From Dendrophyllia cribrosa (Eukaryota > Cnidaria > Anthozoa > Scleractinia > Dendrophylliidae), in assembly GCA_024195265.1 (NCBI GenBank), contig JAJLRJ010000003.1:30436227-30500226 (forward strand): 64,000 nucleotides of DNA, written 5' to 3'. Below are positions 45,360 through 56,520 of this stretch, in pieces. Position numbers and translations under genes: made by a program. The stretch's first letter is position 1. Each line of letters opens with the position of its first letter. The notes beneath the pieces were generated by a model, which had not been told where the DNA came from, searched no databases, and was given only the letters and a program-made list of their open reading frames with translations.

Positions 45360-45680
45360 TCTTTGTTGCGATTTGCCGTTATATTTGCATTCTTAGCCAG
45401 AAGTTTTTTTGCGTCGCCACTTTGAACGGACAGAACACCCTGAGAAAAATAACTCTAGTTTCCAGTACACCTCTACTGACAGTAACTCCCTGAAGACTGA
45501 GGCTGAATGTGACCCTCATTTACATATCATTTCCGCTTTTGGTTTGCCCAGATTTCTTGAAGGCTCTATCAGAAGGATCGATAACGTTTCCCGGGAACGG
45601 TTCGTATCTGTTTTATACTTTTGACGTTTTGTCTTCATGTATTTCTCCATTGTTTGATTAGCAGTGATATGGCCTCAATT
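45360..45680 (+). pseudogene. Paralogue of the copy B upstream region
   Basis: Similar to 29990-30530 in order and spacing: CTTTGAACGGACAGAA, AACTCTAGTTTCCAGTA, TGAGGCTGAATGTG, AGAAGGATCGATAACG, then TTTCTCCATTGTTTGATTAG. At the donor position it reads CGTTTCCCGGGAACGG instead of CGGTACGTAT. No HEPN coding sequence follows in the next 2 kb. It is probably the promoter end of a lost or decayed third family member. Confidence 0.5.
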
Positions 45681-47940
45681 TTACTTTTTTTTCAGACGTC
45701 GTGAAACTGCGGTGCCGATCTGATTTCATAAATTAGAAATACATTGGAATATATTTTAAAAGTTACAACCACCGGTAAGTGTTGTGTTTCGACTGAATTG
45801 AATTCGACGTCTTAAAGCAAGTCGAGCTGAAGTCGTGCTACTGTCAAGCCAGCCCAATAGCACAGCATTAGCACGACAGCAGTACGACAGCAGCACGACA
45901 GCAGCACGACATTTGAAATTAGCCTACAACGCTCAACGATTGCTCAACGACCGTGAACGCTGAACGCCAAAAGCAGAATTAACGCTCGTTTGCATTATTT
46001 AGGTCTCAGCACTGTTTGATAGTATTCTTCTACAGTTAAAATATTATTTAGAGCAAATCGCAACTGACTTATTAGTGACAGTTAACAATTACAAGTTCTG
46101 AAGCATATCTGCCCAGCCGTATAAATATACCTCTTTACAGATATAGGGTCATGTCTAAAGAGAAAAAGGAATTTGCCATAGCTCATCTATACGTAGTAAA
46201 CTCAGAGAAGGTCAGTTGTCAATAACGAGCAAGGCGCCTTCGAAATCTAAACAGACGAAACATAACATCATTTGAATTTTGCATTATTTATCCATAGAGC
46301 GGATTATTGAAACGACTATGAAAACAAATTTTAATTATGAATTCATAACTCACTCGACAAGAACGCTTGACCGGTTTTAACTGTAAATGCTTCAAACAGT
46401 TATTAATAGACTGAAGTTTTCAAAAGAGAAACAGCGGGGCGGATAACTATGTAGTACATTGGACAAAACAATTGAGGATTGGATTAAATGATTATAACTT
46501 TTAAATGCCTAAATTCCATTAATCAAAGGGCCCTTAAAGCCATCTCGTTAATGCGTGAGAACGTAAGGTTAATGAAAAACAACAACAACAAGAATTGGAA
46601 AAGTTGGGTGCCCTTGATAGGTAAATATAGTAAAGACGTGATAGGTAATATGTGTAAAGCTGCTAAATAGTCTATTGAAGTTGATGTTTTTTGGCGGGAA
46701 AAGTAGCATCACTTCAGAAAGGGTTTGACCTGTATGTCAATTGAAATTTGGGAAAGATCACTACGGAGGTTAAAAATATTTACTATCTTTATTTATTGAT
46801 ATTTAAACAGAACTAAAATATATTGCAACGATTTTCATTTGGGATTAAAATTGATTTACTGCCAATGTTTTTAAACAGCCAATTTATATGTGCAGTGTAT
46901 ATGTGGATGGATGAGACAAAACAAGAACTTGCGTGATCAGGGAAAAAATCAGTGCGTGAAACGTGAAAGTTAGTAAAATGGAAACGTGATTCGTAAATTT
47001 AGGAACTAATATCGTAGTAAGGAACCAGACTAAGGAATTTAACGCATATGTGACGCGTGAATTGCGTAAAAAAAGGTGCGTGAAGGGGATCGTGGCCCGT
47101 GCAGAGTGAGCCCGACTCCAGAAAAAGCCTGGATGCTAAGTAAGAAGGCCTGGTTACACGTGTGCTTTCCAATGTTTTCCAAATCAACCCCCCCCCCCCC
47201 CCCCCCTCAAAAATCTAATGGTCCGTCCCTTACCGACAACTACAACAAACTTCAAAGGATTTTTTTTTTCTGCTACCAAACTTTCCCTACTGTCTTCATA
47301 CACAGAATAAATACAGGTTTCACTGTACACTATAACCCTTGATTTGACAATATGCCATAGACATATTCATCTATCCCAATAACCAAAAATTAAAATCCCC
47401 CCTTTCAACTGCCGAACGCACTACCCTATAAATCTCCAATTATTCCTAGTATTTCATTTATTATCCCTCCATTGTGGATGAGGAGTATTAAAATTTGGGG
47501 CAAATACCAAAAAAAAATTCGAGCACGGCCTTGAACTGCAAAAAAAAAACATCGTGCAAAACAAAAACCCCAGAAAAAAAATTCCTGCAAAGCTTTATAT
47601 TTTTAAAACAATATTTTATATCCAGGAGCAGATAGTCAGAGCACAAATAAATCACACTGACGTTGTAGAATGTTAGCAACTTATGAGCTATTGGGGAGGA
47701 TCAAATGTTCCATCTTTTCATTGGCTTGTTTAGTTTAGCCAATAACAATGGTTTATTTTTGACCCGACGTAAGTTGTGTTTCTTTGTAGACTTTTTAGCT
47801 GATTTCATAAGCATGTAAGATATTTTCTGACACAAGGAATGGCTCTTTTATAGTTGTACAGTGGCATTGTAGGTACATGTATATCTCAATGGATGAGAAA
47901 TACTTTGTTTATGTGTTGTACAACAAGCTTGTAATTGCAA
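45681..47940. other. Intergenic, nothing coding
   Basis: No gene or RNA was recognised. It contains a small GCAGCACGACA direct repeat at about 45880-45910, a poly(C) run at 47189-47206 and scattered homopolymers. Confidence 0.45.
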
Positions 47941-48337
47941 GGGCGGCGCTACCGGTGGGGCAGGTGGAGCATTTGCTCCACCAACTTTCGACAGCTCAAA
48001 ATGGCGGCGGGCGGAGATGAATAGTGTAGCAACATCTTTTGACCAGATCTGATGGCGGGGCGCTTTAATGCATTAGAGTTTGCCAAATAAATATTCCGTT
48101 AATTTATCAAAAGCCTACAATTTTAGCATCGGAGATATTGTGACTGACTTTAGACTGGAGATTGGATATTGTGAACCAAGCATTTCAATACCCCTTGAGT
48201 TACTCGGACGTCAGCTATCGGACTCCAGCTACCGACAAATCCATCAAACAAATCCATCAATGCTGTGAGTTAGCGCTCGGCCTCTGCCCTAAGAAGGCTC
48301 AAGGCATATCTACGAACAAACTATATCACAAGAAAGA
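47941..48337. other. Transposon-end-like sequence left of the palindrome
   Basis: GGCGCTACCGGTGGGGCAGG and CATTTGCTCCACCAAC resemble ends of hAT-like animal repeats, but no second end or duplication was matched. A GC-rich patch on the other side of the palindrome (51060-51120, GAAGCTCGCGCCTTCGGCGC) may be the partner. Low certainty. Confidence 0.3.
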
Positions 48338-48904
48338 TTAAGTGGCAGTCCCGCTAAAAGCGGTCCGCTCGATTTCGCGACCAAAAATAGTTTCCCTTTA
48401 TTTTTTGCTGGTGAAAAGGCTTTGGTACACATGTATGAAATACACAATTCTTTTTTTCAAATTCTTTATTTTCGCCCTGCTACAAGCAGAAAACGAATTC
48501 AGGCCGTCTCGGCCTTTTCGACGGTAATCGGAAGACTAAATTTGATGGTTTTTGAGAGGCGCTCTACGTAGAAACAAATGCAGTTGAAGACATTTTGTTT
48601 AGGTCATGTTTCTAAGCTAAACTTGAGTAGTTTACAGGCAAAGTGTAAAAAATTTCAATAAAATGTTAAGCAAGCTGAGGCAACTTAAAGACAACCCACT
48701 CTGAAGCCTATATTCAGACACTGAAAATGGGGCAAGAACGAGGGAAAATTTCTCAAACGTTGCGGCCTAAACTTGGTTTTAAAACCACGTCACAGTAAAG
48801 TTCTTACCTTCTTTTATCGAGTTATCAGTTCAAACGTGTGGGTATCTCCCGGGATCGCAAGCGAGAAGAGATTATAATCAGCCATTGACAGCGTGTTTAC
48901 ATAA

Positions 48905-49135
48905 TTATCGGTCGTGCCAAATGTCACTTGCATTACTCTTCGGCTCTTCCAAAATGTTTCTATTGAGGCTTGAATTCGATATGTAGTTCTCCAAGATAAA
49001 TGTCGACAACTTCTTTAATACTTCTGCTTCAGAATTAGATCGAGAACAGATGTAAAAGTTGCAATAAGTTGAATAATCTTCATGGCGGCGACACGGTCCG
49101 GGCTCGACAAAGCAAACAACGAGGCCTTTTAGCAT
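48905..49135 (-). CDS. ORF in left arm of the palindrome
   Basis: A 76-codon frame sharing most of its sequence with the plus-strand ORF in the right arm (YSTYCNFYICSRSNS, VLKKLSTFILENY). It shows that both arms carry the same short coding-like segment. It is frame-changed after LENY relative to the other arm. No family was recognised. It may be a remnant of the transposon's gene or a chance frame; coding status is unproven. Confidence 0.25.
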   Translation of the reverse strand: MLKGLVVCFVEPGPCRRHEDYSTYCNFYICSRSNSEAEVLKKLSTFILENYISNSSLNRNILEEPKSNASDIWHDR

Positions 49136-49896
49136 GTTTCGGAGAAATCTTCATTAAAAACAGTACTTGATCCAAATTCTCTGCTCCACTAACGAGTATT
49201 AAAGGTTTTCCACGTCCCTACAATAAAAAGAAAGTCAAAGTTTATTCTGATCCACGATTTTATACTGTTGAAATTCACCCGTGGCGGAAACATAACTTGA
49301 CCGTGGCATGCAAATATCCTATAATTTGAAAAAAATTAACTTCAACCAGAAGTTTCACTGCGATACGTGAAATACTCACCGGTGAGAGGTTGAAATATAT
49401 GAATAACTTGAGTTTAAGATTCGTTTTTAAGGGTTACTCGCCAAGCGACAGCAAAAAGTTTTTTCGCTTGAAAATGTGTAGATTCGTTACAAGGTCTTCG
49501 AGCACGTGGCTTGTGTCATAACTTGTCACACAATGTTATCAAGGTCGCGTGACAAAGGTAGTTGGCCGCGCGATGTAACGGATCTACACATTTTCAAGCT
49601 AAGAAAACTTTCTGCGGTCGCTTGGCGAGAAACCCTTAAAAACGAATCTGAAACTCAAGTTATTCATATATTTCAACCTCTCACCGGTGAGTAGTTCATG
49701 TATCGCAGTGAAATTTCTGGTTGTCGTCGATTTTTTTTTAAAATTATATCTACAGTATTTGCATACCATGGTCAAGTTTAGTTTCTACCACGGGTGAATT
49801 TCAACAGTATAAAATCGTGGATAAGAATAAACTGTGACTTTCTTTTTATTGTAGGGACGTTGAAAACCTTTAATACTCGTTAGTGGAGCAGAGAAT

Positions 49897-50256
49897 TTGA
49901 ATCAAGTACTGATTTTGATGAAGATTTCTCCGAAACATTCTAAAAGCTTCGTTGTTTGCTTTGTCGATCGAGCCCGGTGTCGCCGCCATGTAGATTATTC
50001 AACTTATTGCAACTTTTACATCTGTTCTCGATCTAATTCTGATGTAGAAGTATTAAAGAAGTTGTCGACATTTATCTTGGAGAACTACAATCGAATTCAA
50101 GCCTCAATAGAAACATTTTGGAAGAGCCGAAGAGTAATGCAAGTGACCTTTGGCACGACCGATAATTATGTAAACACGCTGTCAATGGCTGACTATAATC
50201 TCTTCTCGCTTGCGATCTCGGGAGATACCCACACGTTTGAGCTTATAACTCGATAA
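49897..50256 (+). CDS. ORF in right arm of the palindrome
   Basis: A 119-codon frame (VCFVDRARCRRHVDYSTY then VEVLKKLSTFILENYNRIQ and MADYNLFSLAISGDTHTFEL), longer than its partner in the left arm. It starts with TTG/ATG choices; the first ATG codon is near 49918. No signal peptide, membrane segment or known domain was recognised. Its location in a mirrored arm suggests it belongs to the mobile element. Function unknown. Confidence 0.3.
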   Translation: MNQVLILMKISPKHSKSFVVCFVDRARCRRHVDYSTYCNFYICSRSNSDVEVLKKLSTFILENYNRIQASIETFWKSRRVMQVTFGTTDNYVNTLSMADYNLFSLAISGDTHTFELITR

Positions 50257-51404
50257 AATAAGGTAAGAACTTTACTGTGACGTGGTTTTGAAACCAAGTT
50301 TAGGCCGCAACGTTTGAGAAATTTTTCCTTGTTCTTGCCCCATTTTCAGTGTCTGAATATAGGCTTCAGAGTGGGTTGTCTTTAAGTTGCCTCAGCTTGC
50401 TTAACATTTTATTGAAATTTTTTACACTTTGCCTGCGAACTACTCAAGTTTAGCTTAGAAACATGACCTAAACAAAATGTCTTCAACTGCATTTGTTTCT
50501 ACGTAGAGCGCCTCTCAAAAACCATCAATTTTAGTCTTCCGATCAACGGCGAAAAGGCCGAGACGGCCTGAATTCGTTTTTTGCCTGTAACAGGGCGAAA
50601 ATAAAGAATTTGAAAAAAAGAATTGTGTATTTCATACATGTGTACCAAAGCCTTTTCACCAGCAAAAAATAAAGGGAAACTATTTTTGGTCGCGAAATCG
50701 AGCGGACCGCTTTTAGCGGGACTGCCACTTAAATCATTGCATTATCCAGACATTGCATTAACTGACAAATTGAACATGGCTGATATTGGAAATCAGTTTC
50801 TTTCTGCCTCCAATGACAGAGAAAATCGCTTTGGAAAATTCGTTTCCAAAGCCTTCCCATACTGAAAATAATTGACAGAGAATATTCGAGTGACAGTCGA
50901 ATTTACTTTGAACAAACAACCAAAATGGAGTTACACCCAAGTTTTAGAAAGTGTTTCGTGTACATGTACTTTTCATGAGAATTAAACTGAATTCAAAGCT
51001 GGCTTTGGAAACTGTTTCTCCGGTCTCAGGAACGGTCTCAGGAGTTTCATTTCAAAAATTTCCCGGGGAAGCATGCCCCCGGGCCCCCCCTAGAAGCTCG
51101 CGCCTTCGGCGCCGCCCCTGTTATTGTAAGATGGTTGGGTGTACTACGATGGGCTGTGGAAGCGACATCAACAGGGGGCTGGTGTAAAGAACATTGTAGG
51201 GGCAGTTACAACACCGCGGCCAGGCTTCATGCTATCAAGCTGATGTTACATCAGATCTGACTTGCTATAGTATTCCTGTCTCTAGTATGGCCTTTCTAGT
51301 ATTCCTAACACGTATATGTGTCAGGCATTAAAACATATAGACTCGCAAAAAAAATATCATGCAAGCAAATCATGCCAAACCATGTCTTTCAAACCTTTTG
51401 TTCG

Positions 51405-53200
51405 TTTAGAAATGTCAAGCGATTCCCAAAATTATTTTGATTTTCCAGTTGACGAAATATCCAAGCTTGGCATACTGTCGGAGACTTCACTTTGAATGCG
51501 TGACAAATGGATGATTAGTGATAATTGGTTCATTTTGGGACTTTCGGCTCAAAATATTTAATTCCCCGGCAAGGCGAGAGGGCGTAGATGATGGGTAGTA
51601 TAATTATATGACTGGTTTTCTAATAAGGTGCATTCTTGTTATAACTCGCGTGGTTTATAACTCAGGTAAATCTAGGTCTTAGGTTAGTCGACGTCCCTAG
51701 TTACAGTTGTAGTTTATCTAGTTTTTCTTTCCCTACCCACCCTCCCGTGGGTCAGAGAGGTTTATGTGTTAGATTTTATTGTACTTGTTGGTTTTTAATA
51801 AACTTCTCTCTTGTGCCAAAAACGAACCCGTGTGTTGCGTTACTCGATCGCGTGGAACGTGGGGGAATTAGTGATAAATAAGTGTGAAAGATATGTGTCA
51901 AGTACCAGATGTTTGGATTTAGCCTGTTTGCATGCAATCCTTTAAGTGAGAACGAGATGTGTCAAAGACCGGATCAGTTAATTTTAGTCCGTCTGCATGT
52001 AATCTCTGGTAAAAAATGAAAACGGTCAGTGATTATTTTGAGTCGATACGTTGTTGAGCCATTGTAAAAGTGAGTTGATAGTGATTTGAAATCTGTGATT
52101 AACGCCTCGAGATTGTAACGAGAAGCCTGTAACGCCAATAAACCAAGAGGACCTGTGAGTATCATATCTGTTTTGATTTCATTCCTTTTTGTCGATTGCG
52201 TGGGAATAACCGCTTTGGAGGCAAAAATTTTCCCACAATACTATCAGATCGCTATGTTCACGACACTTAAACATTTCTGCACAGACTGCCGGGCACGGTC
52301 TCAAATAGACTAAATGCCCGGCAGTGAGAAATTTTCATAGTATTTTCAGTGAAAGGCTCTTTCAAACCTTTTGAGAGTATTCGATGTTCGTTTAGAAATG
52401 TCAAGCGATTAGACTTGATTTTATCGTAAACGGCCTTAAAACTTCTCTGAAATCAGCAATTTAAACTGCCGGGCATTTAGTCTATTTGAGGCCGTGCCCG
52501 GCAGTCTGAACATGGAATTTCTGGCGATTGAGTGGCTACGAATTAGCCTGAAATGTAATATTTCTGCGGCACGAGAGCAACAGGGGCTGGGTCCCGTTAG
52601 ATGATGGTGCATCATGGGTAGAACTGTGGGGTATAAGCTTTGTATAGCACGTGGTGGATCATTCTAGGCCGACACCGCTTTCACTCACTTTATCAATTAT
52701 TTTGTCTTTAAATGAAAGAAAGAATAGGATATGCAACTTAGAACATTAATTTAGAGCCTCGTAGGATGGGCCGTTTTGGAGCTTGGGCCTTGGTTCCTAC
52801 TCAGATTTCCTGTCATTTTTTTCCCCAAGGGGTTTTTTAAGGCAGGTTTTTTCTGGCCTCCGTCTAACCACAGTGGTATTGTGCGTGGTTGCTCAGTTCC
52901 GTTTAGGTATTTTACTGTGATGGCGATTATTGGATAACGTAGTGATCGATAGTTATTGTTTTCTGTATATTGTGCACTAAGACTCAGTGTAGCACCATTT
53001 GCTGTAAATAGTCCCGGTGCTCGGCCGAAACCTGCAAAATAAACCTATTGGTATATATTTACAGTCTGTTGTGTAGTGAAGCCAAAATAGAAATTTTCTA
53101 GGTATCGTGAACATGACGATTTTTATGGTATACCCAAGTTTGGATATTTCGTCAACTGGAAAATCAAAATAATTTTGGGAAACGCTTGACAACGAACTTT
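51405..53200. repeat. Inverted repeat pair with nested MITE
   Basis: 51405-51478 (GTCAAGCGATTCCCAAAATT, GTTGACGAAATATCCAAGC) recurs reverse-complemented at 53118-53198 with few changes. A further short copy (GTTCGTTTAGAAATGTCAAG) is at 52384-52405. Between them lies a MITE at 52283-52508 with ends GACTGCCGGGCACGG and CCGTGCCCGGCAGTC, each end itself palindromic. AATAAA-containing LTR-like sequence near 51785-51870 and 53035-53080 was noted but not classified. No gene. Confidence 0.6.
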
Positions 53201-53331
53201 GAATGAGACGTTCAAATTTACCACGTGATTTCTGAGGGGGCAAACAACTCAAACTCGGGAGATTTCAAACCAGTTGTTTATTATGCTGATATCTTTTCGG
53301 AGCTTATACATTTTTACAGTGTTACAGTAGT

Positions 53332-53332
<1 letters not shown>

Positions 53333-53402
<70 letters not shown>
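53333..53402. repeat. (AT)n microsatellite
   Basis: About 60 bp of pure AT/TA repeats next to the hairpin-array element. Confidence 0.95.
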
Positions 53403-53403
<1 letters not shown>

Positions 53404-53408
53404 GTAGA

Positions 53409-55156
53409 GTAAAAAAACGGTCGGTGTAAAAAAACTGCTTTTTTACAAATATATATTTTGTAAAAAAGCTGCTTTTTTACAATTATATATTTGTAAAAAA
53501 ACGGTCAGAAGACTATAACTTCCTCACGATTTAAACAAGTGTTCTGAAACTTTTTATACGTTATCACGGCCTTAGTAAAAGCATTTCCCAGCAGAGTCTT
53601 TATCTTCAGCAACCGATATTAAAACATTGCTAAATGTTACGGACCGTTTCTTTACAATTAGCGACCCGGCTGCGCCGGATAAGACCTATTGAACTTGCGA
53701 TTACCACTAATTACGTTTTTTTTAATTCAGAAGGTACAGTTGAGTAGAATTATTTAAATAAGTATCGAAGTATTGTCCTGAAATCAGGTGTCTATTCCCG
53801 ATCGAGGCAAACAAAATGTATGTTAACCGTCTGACTGATCTCTCAGTAACAAACCGTTAATTGATCGGCAAAGCACACGGTTCCCATATGTATATTTTTA
53901 TAGCTCGATATTTATAATTCCTCCCATGGTAATAAAAAGTTTGCCAGTCTGGCGACTGTTTTGTTTCTGCTGCTACTTGATTCAGGCAAGACGATATGAC
54001 ATAAACAAAACAGTCTCTAATCAAACCATTACCAATGGAGGAATTACAAACCCGGGTATAAATAATGGAGCTCCACGCAGTTATAAAGCGAAGCGAATGG
54101 ATGAAAAAATCGCTGATTTGACTGAGACAAACTTCAACTTTCTACAATTTGAATAGCTTTCTTTTTAAGCTACAACTCTCCTTGCTAAGCTTGGATCTAC
54201 AGATCAATTTTCGTGACAAAATCCTTCAACGAAGTCAAGCATGACAAAGATAACGTGTTCACGGCCGTTTCCGGTGTGCGACAAATACAGATCCTGTTAT
54301 TTCTGAGGGAAATACTAGAAGTTAAAAACTTTCTTTCATAAAATACAACATGCCGATAATGGCCAAAGCAACACACCAAGCGCAATGCGAAAACGGAGAC
54401 GCTAAAAGAGTTGAAACTCTACAAGAGCAAAAACCACAGGAGGCTAAAGACAGACTTGACCTCTAGTCCCTTGCACGCGGCATTTGAAAGGTTTTAATAC
54501 TCAGTCTTTTATGTAAAAGACCTGTGTTTTTACAAAAAATATATTTGTAAAAAAGCAGCTTTTTACAATTATATAATTGTAAAAAAGCTGGTTTTTTATG
54601 TAAAAAACCTGCTTTATTACAATTATATAATTGTAAAAAGACAGCTTTTTTACGTAAAAAAGCAGCTTTTTTACAATTATATAATTGTAAAAAAGCAGGT
54701 TTTTTACATAAAAAAGACAGCTTTTTTACGTAAAAAAGCAGCCTTTTTACAATTATATAATTGTAAAAAAGCAGGTTTTTTACATAAAAAAGCAGCTTTT
54801 TTACAAAATATATCTTTTGTAGAAAAGCAGGTTTTTTGCAATTATATAATTGTAAAAGGCTGCTTTTTTACAGATATATATTTTTGTAAAAAGCAGCTTT
54901 TTTACAATTATGTTATTGTAAAAAAGCAACTTTTTTATGTAAAAAACCTGCTTTTTTACAAAAAAAAATAATTGTAAAAAAGCTGCTTTTTTATGTTAAA
55001 AACCTGCTTTTCTACAATTATGTAATTGTAAAAAACAGCTCTTTTACAAATGTATATTTTTGTAAAAAAGCAGGTTTTTTACACTGATTATATAATTGTA
55101 AAAAGACACCTTTTTTATATAAAAAAGCAGCTTTTTTTACACCGACCGTTTTTTTA
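53409..55156. mobile_element. TIR-bounded array of short hairpins
   Basis: The block begins GTAAAAAAACGGTCGGTGTA and ends TACACCGACCGTTTTTTTAC, an inverted pair of about 37 bp. From 54515 to 55140 it is an array of about fifteen palindromic units of 25-35 bp of the form AAAAAAGC.G..TTTTTTAC with an ATTATATAAT core. A shorter set is at the left end. The centre (53510-54500) is ordinary sequence with one weak 76-codon frame (53926-54156) that is not called a gene. It looks like a foldback transposon whose subterminal repeats expanded. No target duplication was identified. Confidence 0.75.
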
Positions 55157-55605
55157 CATAACATAACTTGATATTTAGGATATTTAGAATTTTTTCAAGA
55201 TATATTTAGGAAGAAAAAGTGAGATATTTAGGAAAAATATCGAGAATTTCCGGAAAGATATTTAGGCGATTTTACGTGATATTTGTAGCTAGGGCTATAT
55301 TTTCGCGTTATCAGTTACATTGTAATTGATCTCTGTAACATATGTTTCTGCACTCAACGAAATTGTGGAAAGCTTTCTGCTTTTTAATACATGGAGAACT
55401 TGAAAGTACTCCCTCAATTTGTTGGACCATTTGTGAAAAACAAGAGGCTAAACATAGCCTATACTCATGCGCATGAGACTCTAAGACACGTTGATTGAAG
55501 CAACCAATTTTTATGTAGTCGCTTTGAATATTTAATTTATTGATTCTGATCAAACCCACACTAGTGTAATACTTCCCAAACGGTAACCGTGAATTATTTC
55601 TATTA
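55157..55605. other. Intergenic, nothing recognised
   Basis: No gene or repeat was recognised; includes a few direct ATATTTAGGA repeats near 55190-55260. Confidence 0.4.
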
Positions 55606-56520
55606 CATTGGGTTATTCCAGAAAGAATCCACCCCTCCCCCTCCCCACAGACGGATGGCAAGATTGTTTGACCCCTTCCGATTCCCCCCCCCCCCCCCCC
55701 CCCCCAGAGACCCCTTCTCCTGCCCGGATTTCCAATAAATTTGTGGAAGCTGTAAATTTACAGGTAATGAAAAAAATACATGTAATCGGATTCAGGAGAT
55801 TCTACTTTTATAATGTCAAAACTGTGGTGATGAGTGCTATAAATTGGTGAAACATTTTAATAAAAATAAATATTGCGTGACACATCATGAACCCCCCCCC
55901 CCCCCCCCCCGTTTGATTTCAAGTCCAAATCGAAATAAAAAATTTTTCTATAAAGCTAGTTCTTTAAATAACTGCTTTGATTTTGCCATGTATTAGTTTT
56001 TTCCAGGCTTCACAGTTTTTTCAAAGTGTTGTCGCAAATACACTTCTTTCATATACAGTTGTTTCGAGAAAGGTTGTCGGAAAAAAGCGCAAAAGTGCAC
56101 GCGACAATCCCGAAACATAATATGGGATATGATCAATGAATTTTAATAAGTCAAATAAATACATGAAACCCGCGATGCCTCGTCCGTGTAGGGACGATCT
56201 TAGATGGCGAGCCACGGGGATAAATGAGGTTTTAGGATATAGCGCGGATGACTACCCACAATACCCTTCTGGATTGTCGCGTGTACTTTTACGCTTTTTC
56301 CGACAACCTTTCTCAAAACAGCTGTATGCAAATTTCGTGTGGAATGTAATTCGATCGTGCGCTGCTTGTACCAAAATATTTGTTCTAAAGGTCAAAACTT
56401 TTTAATGAAACTCATATTTCCTTGAATGAAAATGTCTTTCCCTTGAATGAAAGAGTTAAACGCTTTCAGAATTCAGTGATTTTCTGCTTCCGGAAGGCTT
56501 GACGATTTATTTATCCTCAT
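55606..56520. repeat. Dispersed repeat, inverted copy of 16900-17510
   Basis: Shares long stretches in reverse complement with 16900-17510, for example GATTACATGTATTTTTT, AAATATTGCGTGACGCA-type and CCTTGAATGAAAATGTC segments. Two C tracts (55685-55705 and 55892-55910) match the two G tracts of the other copy. A separate MITE-like insertion splits it at about 56044-56412; this has inverted arms (CGAGAAAGGTTGTCGGAAAA near 56060 against TTTTTCCGACAACCTTTCTC near 56300). Confidence 0.75.

Larger units (their letters stand above)
48342..50728. mobile_element. 2387-bp palindromic element with TTAA flanks
   Basis: 48342-49490 and about 49580-50728 are reverse complements with only scattered differences. 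The ends read GTGGCAGTCCCGCTAAAAGC and GCTTTTAGCGGGACTGCCAC, and TTAA stands directly outside both (48338-48341 and 50729-50732). The spacer, near 49495-49575, is short. It can fold almost completely. Each arm keeps a coding-like frame (next two entries). The class could be a piggyBac/Kolobok-type foldback; an assembly fold-back artefact must also be considered, although arm differences argue against that. Confidence 0.8.

Noticed and set aside
51600..52200. Possible solo LTR with AATAAA
   Set aside because: There is a polyadenylation signal and LTR-like composition, but no matching second copy, TG...CA limits or target duplication could be fixed.
53225..53407. ORF ending in alternating Ile-Tyr
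   Set aside because: Produced by the AT microsatellite.
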